Shown piece by piece: positions 60,948-64,000 of a DNA stretch of 64,000 nucleotides. The stretch comes from Gammaproteobacteria bacterium (lineage in GTDB: Bacteria > Pseudomonadota > Gammaproteobacteria > Poriferisulfidales > Poriferisulfidaceae). Position numbers and translations under genes: made by a program. Positions within the stretch are counted from its first letter, which is position 1; the number at the start of each line of letters is the position of its first letter. The notes beneath the pieces are model-generated. The model searched no databases. It had not been told where the DNA came from and was given only the letters and a program-made list of their open reading frames with translations. Location: the NCBI GenBank assembly GCA_026713705.1, contig JAPONY010000051.1, positions 1 through 64,000 on the forward strand. The letters run 5' to 3'.

Positions 60948-61346
60948 ATGCCTGCGACCCACATGACGACAACCAAAATTGACCGCGATTCTCTCGCCAA
61001 ACTTCGCATGCTTGCGGATCGCGAGAAACGTAGCCAGCCTGGCCAACTGGCCGTTTTGATCGACGCTGCGTTTCGGTCAAACCCGGCTGAACTTGCCGAT
61101 CAGGAATTCCTCGGCGGCGTCATGGATTCCCTCGTCGAAAACGCCGAAGCTGGAATGGCCGCCGAGACCGCGATTCAACATGCCAAGGAATTCTCGGCCG
61201 CCGGCCGCATTAGCTGGGGCGAAGAAGACGGGAAGATCATCGGCGTATTGCCCGATGGCTCTCGCTGCGACGTTGACGGCAACGTCTTGAACAAATCACG
61301 GTCTGCCCCGGCACAACCTATCTCTGCGACTGCGGCCGAGTCGTGA
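60948..61346 (+). CDS. Ribbon-helix-helix-like antitoxin
   Basis: A 132-residue protein starting MPATHMTTTKIDRDSL at 60948, with GGGAG 8 bases upstream; the ORF start at 60933 has no ribosome site. The N-terminal about 45 residues (TTTKIDRDSLAKLRMLADREKRSQPGQLAVLIDAAF) read as a strand followed by two helices, the outline of a CopG/RHH DNA-binding domain. The acidic C-terminal part (EFLGGVMDSLVENAEAG) would bind the toxin. It precedes the zeta-like kinase gene by 33 bases. The antitoxin role follows from this order and from the direct repeats upstream. Confidence 0.7.
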   Translation: MPATHMTTTKIDRDSLAKLRMLADREKRSQPGQLAVLIDAAFRSNPAELADQEFLGGVMDSLVENAEAGMAAETAIQHAKEFSAAGRISWGEEDGKIIGVLPDGSRCDVDGNVLNKSRSAPAQPISATAAES

Positions 61347-61379
61347 CCGTCGGCCGTATTCAGGGCGGCCATTAACAAT

Positions 61380-62018
61380 ATGGCTGCTGAGAAGCCCGTA
61401 TTAATCCTCATTTGCGGCATCAATGGTGCGGGGAAAACCACGTTCTACTACGAACAGGTCAAGCCCCTCCTTGATCGGTCCGGGCGCGAGTATCCATTCG
61501 TCAATGCGGACGAAATAGAGGAAGCCAAGTTTCCCAATGAAGTCGGAGAACACGGCCCAGAGATAGGCAAGCTGACCGCTGAAATCCGCGACCAGTACTT
61601 AAAGGCGAGGCAGTCTTTCATCACCGAAACGGTTTTCTCTCATGAGTCGGAAAACCGACTCGTTGAAGATGCCCAAAAAGCCGGATTCGAAGTCATGCTG
61701 AACCATATCCATGTCAATTCCGCGAGACTGGCTTACAAGCGGGTTCGAGATCGGGTCGGCTCCGGCGGCCACGACGTGCACAAAGACAAAATCTTCTCGC
61801 GTTACGACCGCACCGTGGGCAATATCCAAAAAGCGAGCATGGTTGCCGATCGCACCTATGTTTGGGACAACTCCCGCCAATCCGGCCACTCAGGCGTGAT
61901 TTACCGGTTCGTTATGACGATGGCCATGGGCAAAATCATCAGACTTGCGGGCCCCCTACCCGACTGGGCGCATAAGATGTACCGAGCCCAGATCGAAGAC
62001 TTTAATAAAAGACGTTAG
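61380..62018 (+). CDS. Zeta-like toxin (P-loop kinase)
   Basis: A 212-residue P-loop protein of the zeta/PezT-like kind; zeta toxins phosphorylate UDP-GlcNAc and block wall synthesis. The Walker A ICGINGAGKTTFYYE lies at residues 11-25, followed by FVNADEIEEAKFP, where the Asp is the usual catalytic base position, and SFITETVFSHESE, the conserved E-T-x-F/L-S helix. RVRDRVGSGGHDVHKDKIFSRYDRT carries basic residues of the lid. No classical epsilon antitoxin is present; the RHH-like gene upstream takes that place. Toxicity has not been shown, and a few such kinases have other roles. Confidence 0.8.
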   Translation: MAAEKPVLILICGINGAGKTTFYYEQVKPLLDRSGREYPFVNADEIEEAKFPNEVGEHGPEIGKLTAEIRDQYLKARQSFITETVFSHESENRLVEDAQKAGFEVMLNHIHVNSARLAYKRVRDRVGSGGHDVHKDKIFSRYDRTVGNIQKASMVADRTYVWDNSRQSGHSGVIYRFVMTMAMGKIIRLAGPLPDWAHKMYRAQIEDFNKRR

Positions 62019-62183
62019 ACCAACCTGCGGACGATTACAGAAAAGGTCCGCCACCCAACGACGAGGCAGACGATGGTCTGGATTTCTGCGTCTTGCCGCT
62101 TGCGTCGTTTGGGTTTGACTAGTGTTGCCGGTTGCCACATCGCCGAATTCTGGTATCGTAAGGCAGTTTTCTCCCTGCTGATT

Positions 62184-63344
62184 ATGGAATCTAGGCCATC
62201 TGAACGCAGGATTTCGCGGGAATTGCGAGTGGACCGCATCAAACACTACGACATTGCCTCGCTTCCACCCTTTCCCGAGGGCTGGTACTTCGTTGGCAGT
62301 CGGCGGGCCATCCTGAAAGAAACACTGATCCAAAAGACCTGGATGGCCGAAAAGATCGTCGTCTGGTGCGACGATACCGGCCGTATCTGCGTAGCCGAAT
62401 CGACCTGCCCGCACTTGGGCTCCGAGCTGGGGCCTTCCGCAGGCGGCCAGGTTCGCGCCAGCTGTCTCGTCTGCCCGTTCCACGGCTACGAGTACGACAT
62501 CACCGGCGAATGCGTTGCCACGCCCTATGCCCCCCCGCCCAAATCGACTCGACTCCGAGTGTTCGAGACACGGGTGATGGATGATCTGGTCTTTGCCTGG
62601 TGGGGAAGCGGCGGACGGCCACCGCAGTGGGAGCTTCCCGAGGACCCGCCGATGGGTGCGGATTGGGATGCCATCGGGTATCGAACCATGCGGTTCCCCG
62701 GCCATCCCCAGGAGACCACCGAAAATTCCGTGGACATTGCGCACCTGCGGTACATTCACGGCTACGACAGCGTGCACCCGGTCGGCTCGGTTTCCAGAGA
62801 CGGGGCCCACCTCGAGAGTTCTTTCGATTTCAAACGAACCCGGGTCTTTGCCGGGGTCAAGACGATTTTCGACGTTTCCGCGATCGCGCACATCTATGGT
62901 TTTGGCTTCTCATACGTCGAAATCCGCGAACATTCCATCGGCATGGATTCGCGCCTGTGGGTGCTCGCCACGCCGACCGACGACCAACACCTTGAAATGG
63001 TGCTGGCCTCGCAAATGCGGATACTGCGAAAACCGAAGCGATTTGTGGCCGGTTTAGGGTTTCTCCCACCGGGATGGCGCACCCGGGCCATGAACGAAAT
63101 TATTCTGACCGCGCAAAAACGCGATGTTCTTCAGGACGTTACAATATGGGGTCAAAAGCGGTATCGCCCCCGCCCGCGGTTGTGTCAGGCTGACGGCGAG
63201 ATTGGAAAATACCGACGCTACTGCGAACAGTTCTACCCGGAGCACCCAGTCGGCAACCCAGACGAGCGTGGCAGTGAATCATCCAAGCATAGCAGCCCCG
63301 ATACCTCCGCGCAGGCATTGGACGAACAAGAGCAACTTTCATAA
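62184..63344 (+). CDS. Rieske non-heme iron oxygenase
   Basis: A 386-residue oxygenase. The Rieske [2Fe-2S] ligands are C75-P-H77 and C97-P-F-H100 (STCPHLGS and VCPFHGYEYD), and the mononuclear iron site shows the N-x2-D-x2-H-x4-H pattern in NSVDIAHLRYIHGYDS (H187, H192). The domain order is that of terminal oxygenases such as KshA or the Rieske cholesterol desaturases, and this similarity in the iron-site region suggests a steroid or other hydrophobic substrate, but this is weak. I start at the ATG at 62184; the ORF start at 62073 adds 37 residues of low quality. No reductase or ferredoxin partner is adjacent. A GPP34-like gene starts 13 bases later. Confidence 0.88.
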   Translation: MESRPSERRISRELRVDRIKHYDIASLPPFPEGWYFVGSRRAILKETLIQKTWMAEKIVVWCDDTGRICVAESTCPHLGSELGPSAGGQVRASCLVCPFHGYEYDITGECVATPYAPPPKSTRLRVFETRVMDDLVFAWWGSGGRPPQWELPEDPPMGADWDAIGYRTMRFPGHPQETTENSVDIAHLRYIHGYDSVHPVGSVSRDGAHLESSFDFKRTRVFAGVKTIFDVSAIAHIYGFGFSYVEIREHSIGMDSRLWVLATPTDDQHLEMVLASQMRILRKPKRFVAGLGFLPPGWRTRAMNEIILTAQKRDVLQDVTIWGQKRYRPRPRLCQADGEIGKYRRYCEQFYPEHPVGNPDERGSESSKHSSPDTSAQALDEQEQLS

Positions 63345-63356
63345 GGAAATCCGGTC

Positions 63357-64000
63357 GTGAGATTCGCTGAAGAAATACTCCTGATGCTGCTCGACGAGAA
63401 GACGGGGTATTTCATTCCCATTCCGGAATGGAAGATGTCCTGTGTGCTCGCGGGAGGCGTCCTGATGGACCTGGCGCTGGAGAACCGCATCGACACGGAT
63501 GTGGGTTCACTCACCCTGGTCGACGCGACCCCCACCGGCGACAACCTACTGGATCCGACGCTGGAAGAAATCGCCAAGGAAACCGACTCACACACCCCGC
63601 AATTCTGGGTCGAACGCATTGCACGGAACGCGGATTCGATCAATACGGAAGCGCTTGATCGTCTATCCAAAATAGGCATCCTGGATGCAGACGAGGCCGG
63701 GTTCTGGAACCTGTCCAGCAAGGTCGCGCGCTCAGGCCGCTATCCCCTGATGGACGGCAGGACCGGAGAAGAAATCAAGAGCCGCATCATGCGGACGCTG
63801 CTTGATGACGAGATCCCGGACCCGCGAGACATCGCCATCATCGGGCTCATGCACAGTTGCGGCGGCATCCGCGCGATGATGGAGCCCGAAGACTACGATC
63901 TTGCCGAAGAACGGATCGAACTTCTCAGCAAGATGGATCTGATCGGCCAGAACATCGGGGCGGCGGTACAAAGTTCCTATCGCCCCCCGGAGAGCATGCG
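63357..64000 (+). CDS. GPP34/GOLPH3-like protein (runs off the window)
   Basis: Partial; 214 codons are in the window, without a stop. It starts at a GTG behind AAGGAAA. The first residues RFAEEILLMLLDEKTGYF fit the GPP34 pattern, followed by a helix with VLMDLALENRIDTD, then the VDATPTGDNLLDPTLEEIAKE segment seen in GOLPH3/Vps74-like proteins. Eukaryotic members bind PI4P on Golgi membranes; bacterial ones are mostly uncharacterised, and those I know of are mainly actinobacterial. The ORF track does not list it because its start is a GTG and it is open at the edge. It is likely cotranscribed with the Rieske gene. Confidence 0.82.
   Translation, partial: MRFAEEILLMLLDEKTGYFIPIPEWKMSCVLAGGVLMDLALENRIDTDVGSLTLVDATPTGDNLLDPTLEEIAKETDSHTPQFWVERIARNADSINTEALDRLSKIGILDADEAGFWNLSSKVARSGRYPLMDGRTGEEIKSRIMRTLLDDEIPDPRDIAIIGLMHSCGGIRAMMEPEDYDLAEERIELLSKMDLIGQNIGAAVQSSYRPPESM

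Overview
The window looks like a chromosomal segment of a methylotrophic gammaproteobacterium. Three things point there. It carries a tetrahydromethanopterin (H4MPT) one-carbon cluster (fae, mtdB, mch, RFAP synthase, two ATP-grasp ligases and a CitG-like gene). It has an ssrA tmRNA whose tag reads ANDDNYALAA, a gammaproteobacterial-type tag. Its housekeeping gene orders (bioBF, coaBC-dut-algC, guaBA-tadA, ilvBHC-pssA) are familiar from that class. No methanol or methane dehydrogenase lies inside the window, so the primary C1 substrate is not visible.

Layout. 1-1835: an AT-rich accessory edge with an N-terminally shortened TcmP-like protein, a small unknown protein and a lipoprotein. 1905-12302 (minus strand): purL followed by the H4MPT formaldehyde-oxidation and cofactor-biosynthesis genes, closed by a strong terminator after fae. 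12388-15182: the tmRNA, directly abutted by a PaeR7I/XhoI-type restriction-modification pair. 15688-21261: fdxA, an AddB-like nuclease, a family 4 uracil-DNA glycosylase, and leuA behind a possible attenuator. 21558-28716: a Liv-type ABC transporter operon headed by an acyl-CoA ligase. 28855-32342: guaB-guaA-tadA. 32411-40341: ubiA, a coiled-coil secreted protein, then a plus-strand run bioB-bioF-coaBC-dut-algC-phosphatase-rraA. 40363-44656: ilvB-ilvH-ilvC, a 26-residue membrane protein missed by the ORF track, and pssA. 44879-54333: a defence island. 54568-60670: a tripartite RND efflux system with the pump convergent to its adaptor and outer-membrane genes. 60948-62018: a zeta-like toxin-antitoxin pair. 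62184-64000: a Rieske oxygenase and a GPP34/GOLPH3-like protein that runs off the end.

How the genes work together. Fae, MtdB and Mch are consecutive steps that take formaldehyde to formyl-level H4MPT; the RFAP synthase, CitG-like and ATP-grasp genes beside them are expected to build or modify the cofactor. purL, guaB, guaA and tadA serve purine and tRNA needs. ilvBHC and leuA make branched-chain amino acids.

Most interesting region. On the minus strand, 54035 to 44879 holds five tightly coupled genes: a DPPY adenine methylase, a 100-residue protein with a perfect Shine-Dalgarno, an ABC-type ATPase fused to a TOPRIM-like domain (OLD-like), a DEAH helicase with a C-terminal PD-(D/E)XK nuclease, and an unrecognised 444-residue protein. 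This resembles a Type III restriction system with an embedded OLD-type module and a possible extra effector, and it is the best candidate here for a poorly described defence system.
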